Assembly (NCBI RefSeq): GCF_031454185.1
Contig: NZ_JAVDQI010000005.1
Location: 62,001 to 126,000 of the forward strand
From: Methanococcoides alaskense
Lineage (GTDB): Archaea; Halobacteriota; Methanosarcinia; Methanosarcinales; Methanosarcinaceae
Direction: 5' to 3'
Length of the DNA stretch: 64,000 nucleotides
Position numbers and translations under genes: made by a program. Of the stretch, positions 24,610 through 33,696 are shown one piece after another. Positions within the stretch are counted from its first letter, which is position 1, and the number at the start of each line of letters is the position of its first letter. Under the pieces are notes generated by a model. The model was not told the origin of the DNA. It worked only from the letters and a program-made list of their open reading frames with translations, and ran no database searches.

Positions 24610-25875
24610 ATGGTTCAGTTCAAAAATATGTGTTTGTTGATGCTTACATTGGCACTGGTATCTTTATTTTTCACGGGCAATGCCTGTGCTTCTAAAGAGA
24701 TAGTTTTCAATGGCAGTATCCAAGAAGGGGATGGATATCAGATCAATAACATTGTTATAGATGTGGCCGAAGTTTTCGTGAGCGCTGAGTCTTGCGTCTT
24801 CAAAGTATATGATGAAGGAGAGCTTGAACACGATAAACTGATCAATATAGATGATACCATCACTTTTACTGCAGAAGGTGAGACCATTGAGGTCACTTTG
24901 TTATCCGTAGGAGGAGGGACATTACCCCAGGCAACTGTTTCTATCACTATTACAGATGATGATGACGTCTACCTGAAACAGGCAGTGGATGGAGGTCATG
25001 AAAAGGCAACATATCCCGGAACCCCTTCACTGGAGATCACAAAGGAAGTTAGCAGTTATACTGTTGATCAGGGAGAGGTCGTAACGATCAAAGTGACTGC
25101 CAGAAACAAAGGTGATGGGAAGGCTACGGAAGTGAGGTTCTCAGATCCAAAACCTACAGGATTTATCCTTCAGGAGATCCTTCTTGAAGAGACAGGTCAG
25201 ATGACCATCGACAAATACGAGACAAGGACCATTTTTCTTTACAAGCTTCAGGCAAATGAAGCTGGAACATTTGAATTCCAGCCTACCAGAGCCTCATATT
25301 CCAATGAAGCAGAACTGGATTTTCCCGAAGCGGTATCTAACATACCAGTGATAACTGTAGCTGATACGGATAAAAATGCACAAAAAGTTGCTGAGCTTGA
25401 GTTTTCCACATCCATCGAAAGTAGTAGTATAAAAAGGAACGATGAAGTGGAAGTGGTCATTAACATCAAGAACCAGGGAGATTCTTCTGCGAATGGGGTC
25501 GTACTGAACATCCACCTTCCTGAAGAGGTTGAATACAAAGGCAGCAACTCCAATATTGAAATTATAAATGGAATGCCAAAGGCTTATCTGGAAACATTTG
25601 GACTGGATCAGGAAAAAGAGATAAAATTCGTGATAAAGCCAACAGAATTGGGTACTTATACCATTACAACCGATTATTCATATCAGTATGAAGATGGAGT
25701 GAACCCTGATCGCCAGGAAGTGACGGGCGAATTCACCACAAGTACGATCGATGTAGCCAGAGGGGACCTCGATTCAGTGATCGAACAACCATGGTATGTG
25801 ATTGCGATCCCGTTGCTGATCATTGTCGCTATTGGAGGGTGGTTGTTCCATCGGTCCAGACAGTACAGGTTCTGA
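24610..25875 (+). CDS. Membrane-anchored surface protein with repeated Ig-like (COG1361/NEW3-like) domains
   Basis: A 421-residue exported protein. The N-terminal signal peptide is LLMLTLALVSLFFTGNACA. A beta-rich S-layer-related domain (about 25-135) precedes two Ig-like domains typical of archaeal surface proteins: SLEITKEVSSYTVDQGEVVTIKVTARNKGDGKATEVRFSDP and ELEFSTSIESSSIKRNDEVEVVINIKNQGDSSANGVVLNIHLP. The C-terminal helix WYVIAIPLLIIVAIGGWLF with the basic tail HRSRQYRF anchors it. It should stand on the outside of the membrane under the S-layer. The start at 24610 follows GAGGGA; an in-frame ATG at 24583 has no such site. The tubulin-like gene follows after 52 bp, so they may share a transcript. 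Confidence 0.83.
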   Translation: MVQFKNMCLLMLTLALVSLFFTGNACASKEIVFNGSIQEGDGYQINNIVIDVAEVFVSAESCVFKVYDEGELEHDKLINIDDTITFTAEGETIEVTLLSVGGGTLPQATVSITITDDDDVYLKQAVDGGHEKATYPGTPSLEITKEVSSYTVDQGEVVTIKVTARNKGDGKATEVRFSDPKPTGFILQEILLEETGQMTIDKYETRTIFLYKLQANEAGTFEFQPTRASYSNEAELDFPEAVSNIPVITVADTDKNAQKVAELEFSTSIESSSIKRNDEVEVVINIKNQGDSSANGVVLNIHLPEEVEYKGSNSNIEIINGMPKAYLETFGLDQEKEIKFVIKPTELGTYTITTDYSYQYEDGVNPDRQEVTGEFTTSTIDVARGDLDSVIEQPWYVIAIPLLIIVAIGGWLFHRSRQYRF

Positions 25876-25927
25876 TCAGTTACGATTTCATAAAGATATT
25901 CAATTTCATTAAATATGGAGGAATTAT

Positions 25928-27034
25928 TTGCTCAATATACTGATCGTAGGAAATGGTCAATGTGGTAACCGTATCCTTGATGCGATAAACAAAGAGGCTT
26001 TTGGTGGTAAAAGCAAATTTGCGAAATTCTATTCACAACAAAAATACAAAAGCAAGGTCGAAACTATCGCCATCAATACTGCGATAAACGACCTGAAGGA
26101 ATTGAGTTTTACCAAAGCCAAGGACAGGATACATATTCCTCACTTGCATGGCGTTGGCGCCAACCGTACTCTTGGTAAGAGCGTATTTGAAGATAATAAA
26201 TCCCATATAATGCGCAATATAGAGGAAAGAGGTAATTTCGATGTGGGATTTGTGATAACTTCTGCATCCGGCGGGACAGGATCATCTTTCACACCACCCC
26301 TTATCAAGGAAATTAAAGAAAAACATGATTTCCCGGTATATGCTGTCGTTGTTCTTCCTTTCAGAGAGGAGGGAACGCTCTACCTCCAGAATGCAGCATT
26401 CTGCCTGAAAGAGATACGTGACAGTGGTGTCGATGGGATCATACTTGCTGATAACCAGTTCCTCAAGCAGATCGGAGGAGATGTACAATCTGCATATAAT
26501 AGCATCAATGACATGATCGCAAGACGCATACTTTTCTTGCTTGATGCACTTGACAGTGAAATGATGATGGTTACTGACCTTGGTGACTTCAAAACAGTGA
26601 TGAGCGGAGGAGCAGGCCTTGCTACGATAGGTTTCTATGAAGCTGAAAAAGGAATGAACGTCAAGACCACCATCCAGAAAGCATTATCACCAAACGGCCT
26701 TTTGTTCTCGACCGATGTTTACAAAGAAGGAAGCAGGGCCATGGTCATCATCAAAGGTGATAAATCATATCTGAGCATCGATGAGATATCATCGGAAGTG
26801 GAAAAACTTTCTTCATCCGTTGGCCATGTATTTAAAGGTATTATCGTCAGGAAAGGTGAAGCTCCACAGGTGCTTGTCGTCCTTACCCTTGAAGCAGCAA
26901 AGGAGCTGGAAAATCTATATTCCGTTGCAGTAGATGCGATCCATCAGGAACGCGAGAAGAAAACAAGAGTTGAAGAACAAAAGGAGATCGATAAAGCATT
27001 CTCACAGATAGATGGGCTTGAACCCGACTATTGA
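25928..27034 (+). CDS. Tubulin/FtsZ superfamily GTPase (CetZ- or FtsZ-like)
   Basis: A 368-residue cytoskeletal-type GTPase. The N-terminal strand and G1 turn are ILIVGNGQCGNRILDAI, closest to the tubulin/CetZ style GQCGN. The tubulin signature is SASGGTGSSFTPPL in place of the usual GGGTGSG. The T7 loop region is TDLGDFKTVMSGGAGLATIGFYEA; the two acidic residues of the NxDxxD motif remain, but the Asn is replaced by Val. The C-terminal tail is charged (EREKKTRVEEQKEIDKAF). It is not the division FtsZ by sequence. It starts with TTG after a strong GGAGG, following the surface-protein gene. A role in cell shape or envelope attachment is inference. Confidence 0.88.
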   Translation: MLNILIVGNGQCGNRILDAINKEAFGGKSKFAKFYSQQKYKSKVETIAINTAINDLKELSFTKAKDRIHIPHLHGVGANRTLGKSVFEDNKSHIMRNIEERGNFDVGFVITSASGGTGSSFTPPLIKEIKEKHDFPVYAVVVLPFREEGTLYLQNAAFCLKEIRDSGVDGIILADNQFLKQIGGDVQSAYNSINDMIARRILFLLDALDSEMMMVTDLGDFKTVMSGGAGLATIGFYEAEKGMNVKTTIQKALSPNGLLFSTDVYKEGSRAMVIIKGDKSYLSIDEISSEVEKLSSSVGHVFKGIIVRKGEAPQVLVVLTLEAAKELENLYSVAVDAIHQEREKKTRVEEQKEIDKAFSQIDGLEPDY

Positions 27035-27043
27035 CCTTAAATT

Positions 27044-27075
27044 ATATCCTTAGCGGGATATTCACCCCCTTTTTT
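27044..27075 (+). terminator. Terminator after the tubulin-like gene
   Basis: ATATCC (27044-27049) pairs with GGATAT (27056-27061), followed by CACCCCC and a six-T run. Confidence 0.5.
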
Positions 27076-27172
27076 ATAATTTTAACAAAACCGATGATGG
27101 TTTGTGCATACCATTCATTATAAATGATCCAGCAAGATAATGGTAAAGAATCGAGCAAAAAGCAGGTATAAA

Positions 27173-27683
27173 ATGGTTGATATATCCAATATAATCGAGA
27201 TCAGAGACCTTACGAAGACCTACACAGATGGATTAGGGGGCAAAGCACTTGACGGGCTTAGCCTTAAAGTCAAACGTGGAGAGTTTCTCTCCATAATAAG
27301 ACCTTCAGGATCTCATGATCAGGCTAAAGTACATTACTGCACATAATAGGCATACTTGATTCGCCAACAAGCGGGACTATCTTGATAGATGGCGAAGATG
27401 TTACGACCATGTCGGACAAGGAACGTTCCAATGCACGTAACAAGATGCTTGGATTTATCTTTCAGTACCATCATTTATTACCCGATTTTTCAGCGCTCGA
27501 GAATGTGATGATGCCTTTACTGATATCTGGAAAAAAAGCGATAAGATATATGAGCTTCTAAGGAAGCTAAACCGGGATTATGGACAGACCTTCATACTTG
27601 TGACGCATGATGAGAACATGGCAGCTAAGACCAATCGTATCATTCGTATTGTTGATGGAAGGATAGTAAATGATCATTTTTAA
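27173..27683 (+). pseudogene. Decayed ABC transporter ATPase (MacB/LolD type)
   Basis: The start MVDISNIIEIRDLTKTYTDG and the segment KALDGLSLKVKRGEFLSII are normal for a lipoprotein/antimicrobial-export ABC ATPase. The Walker A should follow as GPSGSGKST but reads RPSGSHDQ, then the frame is lost. In another frame the sequence resumes IGILDSPTSGTILIDGEDVTTMSDKERSNARNKMLGFIFQYHHLLPDFSALENVMMPLL. The part containing the ABC signature and Walker B (roughly 80 codons) is deleted, and the tail continues in frame with the stop at 27681 as RDYGQTFILVTHDENMAAKTNRIIRIVDGRIVNDHF. At least two independent lesions are visible, and no permease gene remains nearby. Confidence 0.88.
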
Positions 27684-27709
27684 TTTAAAACGTTTTATCA
27701 GGTGAGAAT

Positions 27710-28153
27710 ATGGAATATTCAAAAGGAAATATTGGCAGAGTATTTACTGTGAGGATAGATACTGGAGAAGACCTGCTTCAGGAACTTGAAGGTATTGCAA
27801 CAAAAGAGAACATCAAGTCCGCGGTATTCACTCTGCTTGGCGCTGTGGCCAAAGTCAACCTTGTCGTAGGACCTAAAGAGAATGCAATCCCCCCTGAACC
27901 CATGTGGGTCAACCATACTGAGCCACAGGAAGTGATAGGTATTGGGAATATATTTACAGAAGAAGGCAGACCTAAGATTCACCTCCATACCGCTGCCGGA
28001 CGTGGCGACAATGTCAATGTCGGCTGCTTGCGCGGAGAAAGTGCAGCATTCATGGTCCTTGAGGTCTTCATAATGGAGATCGATGGCATGGAAGCTATGC
28101 GTGCATTCGATGCCACCAAGGGCTTTGCTCCGATATCATTCGGAAAGAACTAA
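27710..28153 (+). CDS. PPC/DUF296 domain protein
   Basis: A 147-residue single-domain protein of the PPC (plant and prokaryote conserved, DUF296) family. Characteristic parts are FTVRIDTGEDLLQELEGIATKENIKSAVFTLLGAVAKVNL, GIGNIFTEEGRPKIHLHTAAGRGD and MVLEVFIMEIDGMEAMRAFD. Members form trimers with bound metal at conserved histidines; KIHLHTA here supplies the typical His pair. In archaea the function is unknown; the AT-hook partner domain of plant members is absent. It begins after CAGGTGAGAAT, 26 bp after the ABC pseudogene. Confidence 0.88.
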   Translation: MEYSKGNIGRVFTVRIDTGEDLLQELEGIATKENIKSAVFTLLGAVAKVNLVVGPKENAIPPEPMWVNHTEPQEVIGIGNIFTEEGRPKIHLHTAAGRGDNVNVGCLRGESAAFMVLEVFIMEIDGMEAMRAFDATKGFAPISFGKN

Positions 28154-28179
28154 TCGAAAATGAATCAAAATATCACAAC

Positions 28180-28557
28180 TTAATCTACTAAATTACGCAG
28201 GCTCTTTACAACTTCCAACCTTTTCTCATTTTCTTTTAGAATATCAGATTCATATTCTTTCAGGATCTCAGTGAAATCCATATTGAGCGAGTAATATTTT
28301 GCAGGCCTTCCTCTGCATTTAGTCCTCTTCTCGTTCTTTTCCTCCACCCAACCACGTTCACACAGAGGTCGCATAGCTACACTTACCTCTGGTTGCCTCA
28401 GGCCTGTAACATTTTCTATATCCTGGGAACTTAGTTCACATCCATTAAGAAGACAGGCAATTGAAAGTGCTTCTATTCTCGAAACGTTAATGCTTTGTAA
28501 TAGGGATGATACCTCATACCCCTTCTCATCTATAAAGTTAGACATCTCACTCGCCAT
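28180..28557 (-). CDS. Winged-helix transcriptional regulator, 125 aa
   Basis: Small predicted transcription factor. The helix-turn-helix core is RIEALSIACLLNGCELSSQDIENVTGLRQPEVSVAMRPLCERGWVEEKNEKRTKCRGRPAKYYSLN, with a wing containing KCRGRPAKYY. A C-terminal helix (FTEILKEYESDILKENEKRLEVVKSLRNL) probably mediates dimer formation. A TATA box (28580-28591, minus strand) lies about 29 nt from the ATG, so the message may be leaderless. Divergent from enolase, which it might regulate. Confidence 0.82.
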   Translation of the reverse strand: MASEMSNFIDEKGYEVSSLLQSINVSRIEALSIACLLNGCELSSQDIENVTGLRQPEVSVAMRPLCERGWVEEKNEKRTKCRGRPAKYYSLNMDFTEILKEYESDILKENEKRLEVVKSLRNLVD

Positions 28558-28578
28558 GAATGGTAATAGTACTTAGAT

Positions 28579-28632
28579 GTTTATATATTTATGCTGTGCA
28601 TAACTAACGCTGCTTAAATAGAGTATATAAAG
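28579..28632. promoter_or_regulatory. Divergent promoter region between the regulator and enolase
   Basis: Plus strand: GTATATAAAG at 28623-28632, about 75 nt before the enolase ATG, implying a leader near 50 nt. Minus strand: AAATATATAAAC at about 28580-28591 for the regulator gene. The stretch between them (ATGCTGTGCATAAC) contains the imperfect inverted repeat TGC-TGTGCA. Confidence 0.5.
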
Positions 28633-28705
28633 AACAGTGCAAAATGCGGTAACAATATATACTGTAATGTACGATTTATTCATAGAATAACCAAATGGTG
28701 AAGAC

Positions 28706-29983
28706 ATGAACTCTATCAGCGAAGAAGCAAAATACACAATTCAAAAAGTGCATGCCAGAGAGATACTTGACTCCAGAGGAAACCCTACGGTAGAAGTAGA
28801 TATTTACACTGGATGCGGATTTGGAAGGGCAAGTGTTCCTTCTGGAGCTTCCACAGGTTCTAATGAAGCCCTTGAACTAAGGGATAAGGACGCTGACCGG
28901 TACAACGGGAAAGGAGTATTGGACGCTGTAGACAATGTTAATAAGACCCTTTCAAAAGAGATTTTGGGAATGGATGCACGTAACCAGCGTGAGATAGATG
29001 AGCTGATGATCGCACTGGACGGCACTGAGAACAAAAATACCTTTGGGGCTAACGCCATTCTGGGAATTTCCATGGCCACTGCAAAAGCAGCAGCTGATTC
29101 CCTTGGAATTGCCCTTTATCGTTACCTTGGTGGTACCAACGCTTTTGCATTGCCTGTTCCAACAATGAACGTGATCAATGGCGGAAAGCATGCAGGTAAT
29201 GACCTTTCCATCCAGGAATTTATGATACAGCCAAAAGGTGCTGACACTTTCTCAAATGCATTGAGAATGGGAGCTGAGACATACCATGCTCTTGGTAAGG
29301 TCCTTGAGGACAAATACGGCGCTTCTGCAACAAATGTAGGATACGAAGGCGGATATGCACCTCCGATCTCAACAACTGCTGATGCACTGGACGCACTCGT
29401 AAGTGGAATTGAGGAAGCCGGATATACCGAATCAGAGATCACCATCGGGCTTGATTCCGCTGCATCCGAGTTCTTCGATGGCGAGAAATATTTCATCGAT
29501 GGAAAAAAGATAGCTCCTGCTGAACTTGTGGACTACTACCTTGATCTTATTGAAACATATCCGATCCTTTCAATTGAGGACCCATTCCACGAGGAATCAT
29601 TTGAGGACTTTGCAACTCTTACGAGCGAGGCATGGGACACTATAATTGTCGGGGATGACCTGTTCGTTACAAATGTAAACCGCCTGGCAAAGGGTATTGA
29701 GATGGAAGCAGCAAATGCACTTTTACTCAAGGTCAACCAGATAGGCACGATATCTGAATCATTCGATGCTGCAAATCTTGCACAGAGGAATGGTTACAGC
29801 GTTGTTGTAAGCCATCGCTCTGCAGAGACAGAAGACCCAATGATAGCTGATATTTCAGTAGCTATTGGAGGAGACCTCATTAAGACAGGCGCACCTGCGA
29901 GAAGTGAGCGTACTGCAAAATACAACCAGTTACTCAGAATTGAAGAAGATCTTGGAGATGCTGCACGTTATGTGCAGCTCTGA
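28706..29983 (+). CDS. eno: Enolase
   Basis: Converts 2-phosphoglycerate to phosphoenolpyruvate in glycolysis/gluconeogenesis. The 425-residue product contains AREILDSRGNPTVEVDI, SGASTGSNEALELRD, GANAILGISMATAKAAA, the Mg ligands in GLDSAASEF, SIEDPFHEES and VGDDLFVTN, the catalytic lysine in LLLKVNQIGT and the signature VVSHRSAETEDP. Length and motifs are normal. T-rich sequence after the stop acts as terminator. Confidence 0.97.
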   Translation: MNSISEEAKYTIQKVHAREILDSRGNPTVEVDIYTGCGFGRASVPSGASTGSNEALELRDKDADRYNGKGVLDAVDNVNKTLSKEILGMDARNQREIDELMIALDGTENKNTFGANAILGISMATAKAAADSLGIALYRYLGGTNAFALPVPTMNVINGGKHAGNDLSIQEFMIQPKGADTFSNALRMGAETYHALGKVLEDKYGASATNVGYEGGYAPPISTTADALDALVSGIEEAGYTESEITIGLDSAASEFFDGEKYFIDGKKIAPAELVDYYLDLIETYPILSIEDPFHEESFEDFATLTSEAWDTIIVGDDLFVTNVNRLAKGIEMEAANALLLKVNQIGTISESFDAANLAQRNGYSVVVSHRSAETEDPMIADISVAIGGDLIKTGAPARSERTAKYNQLLRIEEDLGDAARYVQL

Positions 29984-30009
29984 TCCTTTTTTTAAATTTA
30001 TTTTTTAAT

Positions 30010-32742
30010 TTAGAAGTCAAAAAGTGAGCTTTGCGTTTTTTGATCTTCATTCGTTGAGACTTCTTTTGTCCTTATGACCTTTTTCAAAGCAGGGCTATTT
30101 TCTTCCACGGAACTGTCAAAGTCAAAGAGACCTTTTTGCTTTGGATCATGATTAAGGGTAGCCATATCAACGCCGAAAACACTAAGGATACGCTCCACAG
30201 GAGGCAACATCTGTTTCTGTATGTAGTAATCCACATCCAGTGGAACATTGTTCTCGCGGACATAGTCAGGATCTTCTGCCCGATCTACGAACAAGCCTTT
30301 TCCGGCAATTATCACGAATGGGATTCGCTCACCAATGGAAGGTCGAACACCGGTACGTCTCTGGATGTTCTCGACCACTGTCAAATGTGGCTGTTTGTTC
30401 TTATAACTTGAAGGGCTTTTTGAAAAGTTCTTTGTAAGCACCAGGTCTTCAAAGAGATCGGCATCTTTCTCTGCATCAAGGTTCCTTACCCTGTCCACAA
30501 GGTCCCTCACATGCTCCACAGAGCCTTCAATGTCACCTTCCTTAAGTACGAGTTCCAGCACCCTGTTGAGCATTTTTGAAGTAAGTTCACACCAATCCCG
30601 CCGTACAGTCTCCAACCCTTTTACCTTGATAGAGTCAGTCCAGCCGTCGTTCGTAGGCTCAAAGATCCATTGTGCATATCTTTTCTTAGCAATTAGCAAA
30701 ACACGTTTTGCGGCAGCTTCAAATTCCAGCTCCATGGGATCAGGTAAAGATGCAGTTACTATGCTTGCAACTTTTTTCCCAACAAGTGCTGAATCGTCAA
30801 GTGAGAAAACACCCTCTTCGAACTCCAGATCCTGCTCGTTCTTACAATGTACGAACACACTGTCAGTATCCCCATAAGCGACCGAGAGCTTTACGACCTT
30901 ATCATCACCCCTTAGCTCATCGATCTCATCCAAAAGATAAGCTTCATTGCCCCTGAGGATGATCTTTCCTATGCGATTACATACAATATCTTCCGTTCTG
31001 GCAATGTTCCCCCTTCCAATACTGGTCACCGAATTTGCCATCTGCAAGCTGTAGAGCCTGGCACGTGCATATCCTGAATAGCCATAGAAACTGTTAAGAA
31101 GGATCTTCAAAGCAAGTTGTGTCGCATCAAGGACCTGATATTCACCTTCGTCACTTGCCTGCTTCATAAGATTCTTAGTATCAACCCTCTTGTCAAGCAA
31201 GGCTTCCAGAACAGAAGGAACTATACCTTTGAACATCTCAGGTTTTACAAACTCGCCTTTTGAGGGTGACCTTATCACTTTATCTTCCGGATACTTCCCA
31301 GGGGCAACCACAGTGGTATAGCAGAGGTTGTGGGCCATCATGATGGTTGGATAAAGGGATTTATAGTCAAGTACAATCACGTTCTTATGCAATCCCTTCT
31401 CCGGTTCGAGAACTGCACCCCCTTTAAGCTCCTCATTCTGCTTTCGTCTGAAAGCAGATGTTTCTTCATCGGGTTTTGTGGACATCACACGCCCCTGTTT
31501 ACCGAATTCGGTCAACAGTATATGTTCGACCATATTGGTCTGCCCGCCACTTACAGTATCCTGAAGAAGCACTCCACTGACCCTTGAAAGAGCGATATAC
31601 TTGTCCAGAAGTTTAAGTTCCAGAAGGAGATCAAGAGCAAGTTCTGAGTCGCGTCTTGAATAGTCAATGAATTTACGTATCTTTTCACCGGAATCGTTCC
31701 AGTGCTCTTCCATGTCAGACGCATCGACATCAAGTTTTTCCCTATTAAGCAATTCTTTGGAGACATTACGTAATGTATATCTTTTCAAGCTGAACTGTTG
31801 CCTGATAAGAGGAAGAGAATCGACTACGACCCTTCCGGTAATGGAGACCATCGTACGATTTATGACTTTCCGATAGCTGAGTGCCCTTGAGTCCCTTCCA
31901 ACAGCAGAATTGATGTTAGAACCTGATTCGTTCAGGAGCTTTACCCTGTCTGTGATATAGGGCACGTCAAAACCGTTTATGTTATAACCTGTAATTACGT
32001 CAGGGTCATAGTCCCTGATAATCTCAAAGAAACGGTCCAAAAGGTCGGATTCCTCCGGGAACATCTCGACATCTTCATCAACACCCTCCACTTCTTTCAT
32101 TACAAGAACAAGGGTCTTGTGACCTTTGTAGGCCGGCTCAAAGGCGAAACTTACCATGATGACAGGAGAAACATCTGGTGTTGGCATCCCGCCATCGTGT
32201 GGGAGGCATTCAATGTCGAATGCCATGTATTTCAACGAGGAATTGGCAATTTTCTGGACCTCGGTAATATGAGAACTCTTTATGGCACGTTCGCACAGTA
32301 TCCTCCCATTCGAAACCGATTCTTCCGATTCCGTTGACACCCAGCCCATACCCTTGAAGCCCTTATCAATAAGGAATCGGTTCCTGAAAAGGATGTCTGT
32401 TTCATATATAGCATTGACACCAAGCATAGATGCCACATCATCCCTGATCTCAGGCACATTGCCAGGATCATAGGTAGTGATCTTGAGCATGTGCTTTTTG
32501 GTTTCCTGATAACCTATTGGCTCGAACCTTTCAACGATCTCAAAGGTCTTTACACCCTCGAAACATTCCATGATCTCTTCACCGAGCTTTTGTAGGTCCC
32601 CTGAAGCACTCAAATAAAAATAAGGCTCAAACCCCGGAACCAGACAGCAAACACTCTCCCCATCTTCCGATCTCCCAAAGATTCGGATGATAGGTTGGTT
32701 ATCCTCGCGAAAATAGTCTGCATCCAGAATTTGAAAATTCAT
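30010..32742 (-). CDS. polB: DNA polymerase, family B (PolB)
   Basis: A 910-residue replicative-type polymerase with proofreading. Exonuclease motifs: FDIECLP near residue 174, YNINGFDVPYI and YSRRDSELALDL. Polymerase motifs: DYKSLYPTIMMAHNLC near 458, KILLNSFYGYSGYARAR and YGDTDSVFV near 622, then the thumb with KKRYAQW and KGLETVRRDWCEL. No intein interrupts any motif. Two copies of a PCNA-interacting-like motif appear near the C-terminus: QKGLFDF about 40 residues before the end and QSSLFDF as the last residues. No ribosome-binding site stands out before the ATG. Monocistronic by spacing. Confidence 0.96.
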   Translation of the reverse strand: MNFQILDADYFREDNQPIIRIFGRSEDGESVCCLVPGFEPYFYLSASGDLQKLGEEIMECFEGVKTFEIVERFEPIGYQETKKHMLKITTYDPGNVPEIRDDVASMLGVNAIYETDILFRNRFLIDKGFKGMGWVSTESEESVSNGRILCERAIKSSHITEVQKIANSSLKYMAFDIECLPHDGGMPTPDVSPVIMVSFAFEPAYKGHKTLVLVMKEVEGVDEDVEMFPEESDLLDRFFEIIRDYDPDVITGYNINGFDVPYITDRVKLLNESGSNINSAVGRDSRALSYRKVINRTMVSITGRVVVDSLPLIRQQFSLKRYTLRNVSKELLNREKLDVDASDMEEHWNDSGEKIRKFIDYSRRDSELALDLLLELKLLDKYIALSRVSGVLLQDTVSGGQTNMVEHILLTEFGKQGRVMSTKPDEETSAFRRKQNEELKGGAVLEPEKGLHKNVIVLDYKSLYPTIMMAHNLCYTTVVAPGKYPEDKVIRSPSKGEFVKPEMFKGIVPSVLEALLDKRVDTKNLMKQASDEGEYQVLDATQLALKILLNSFYGYSGYARARLYSLQMANSVTSIGRGNIARTEDIVCNRIGKIILRGNEAYLLDEIDELRGDDKVVKLSVAYGDTDSVFVHCKNEQDLEFEEGVFSLDDSALVGKKVASIVTASLPDPMELEFEAAAKRVLLIAKKRYAQWIFEPTNDGWTDSIKVKGLETVRRDWCELTSKMLNRVLELVLKEGDIEGSVEHVRDLVDRVRNLDAEKDADLFEDLVLTKNFSKSPSSYKNKQPHLTVVENIQRRTGVRPSIGERIPFVIIAGKGLFVDRAEDPDYVRENNVPLDVDYYIQKQMLPPVERILSVFGVDMATLNHDPKQKGLFDFDSSVEENSPALKKVIRTKEVSTNEDQKTQSSLFDF

Positions 32743-32830
32743 GGAACTACTTAATGTGGAGGGTTAATATATGCTTTATCATCAAGGTAAAGATATGGGC
32801 ACATATCTTAAAAAAATAAGAAAGGCAAAG

Positions 32831-32940
32831 TGCCCGGAGCGTGACTCGAACACGCGACCTCCAGATTTCTCAGGAGATTTGGACGCACGGTTAAATATTC
32901 CCTATGAGTCTGGCGCCCCAACCAACTAGGCTACCCGGGC
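32831..32940 (-). tRNA. tRNA-Met (CAT), elongator type, with a 36-nt intron
   Basis: The 5' arm GCCCGGG pairs with TCCGGGC (one G-U); the D arm, the CCAGA/TCTGG anticodon stem, a five-base variable loop and the GCGTG-TTCGAGT-CACGC T arm are all normal. The anticodon loop reads CTCATA then A after splicing, giving CAT. The intron occupies 32867-32902 between tRNA positions 37 and 38. It forms a textbook bulge-helix-bulge: the central helix CTCA/TGAG is flanked by three-base bulges, with cuts after CTCATA and before ATCTGG. The GCC acceptor start argues for elongator Met rather than initiator; the Ile2 (CAT) identity is less likely. Confidence 0.9.
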
Positions 32941-33023
32941 ATTGCAGCACCTACATGGACATAGTATTATTAAAGCGTATCGATTGAATAGCTTATTTTA
33001 CAGATATTAAAAAGGAAACCGGA

Positions 33024-33572
33024 TTAAAATCCGGTTGCTTTTGCAAGATTTAATACAACTTCAGCATCATCAGTATTGCCTTTTACAAGGAAAACGAAAT
33101 TCTCGTTGTTCCAGACATAGCTGTACCTTGGCACATTGTATTCCCCACCTGCTGTTATATATTTAGTGATAACTGTAGCATCATGTTCATTGAAAGGTAC
33201 TTCAGCGAACCTATTCCCCACAGCAAGAGATCCAAAACCTGCCTTGTACTGTGTAATGAAGTTTTCTGCGCTCTCCACGGAATCCATCTCGACGCCCATA
33301 ATCCAATAATCTGCTGAATCAAGGTTGTAGAAAGCCTCAGATGCATTGAGAATACCCTCTACATCAACATAGTCCACTCTTATGTCGTCGGCTTCAACAT
33401 CGTGTGCACCAAGATACTCAAAGCCTTCAGGAACTGTTTCCAGAACAACTCCATCAACGCTCAGAACAACTCCATCAACTGCAGGACCAGTTGGTTCTGC
33501 CGGATCCGTACAACCAGACACTGCCACAAGAAGCAATGCGAGAAAAGGTATCATTAATAGTTTCATATTCAT
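33024..33572 (-). CDS. Putative lipoprotein, 182 aa
   Basis: Exported protein with a signal peptide ending in a lipobox-like LVAVSGC (MNMKLLMIPFLALLLVAVSGCTDP), followed by an acidic domain of about 150 residues with DYVDVEGILNASEAFYNLDSADYWIMGVE, ENFITQYKAGFGS, NVPRYSYVWNNENFVFLVKGNTDDAEVVLNLAKA. No known domain recognised. The start at 33572 avoids an 8-residue extension ahead of the signal peptide. It is encoded between the tRNA-Met and the S-layer gene, so a role at the cell surface is plausible. 100 bp separate it from the S-layer stop. Confidence 0.75.
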   Translation of the reverse strand: MNMKLLMIPFLALLLVAVSGCTDPAEPTGPAVDGVVLSVDGVVLETVPEGFEYLGAHDVEADDIRVDYVDVEGILNASEAFYNLDSADYWIMGVEMDSVESAENFITQYKAGFGSLAVGNRFAEVPFNEHDATVITKYITAGGEYNVPRYSYVWNNENFVFLVKGNTDDAEVVLNLAKATGF

Positions 33573-33696
33573 CTTAAAGACCTCACTGACTAACAATGAG
33601 AGAACAATAAGACTATTGGTATTTTAAATTATCGACAAACGTGTCAAATAAAAGAAAAGCTAAGAAGGATTTTCACCCTTCTTAGATTTTAGAAAA

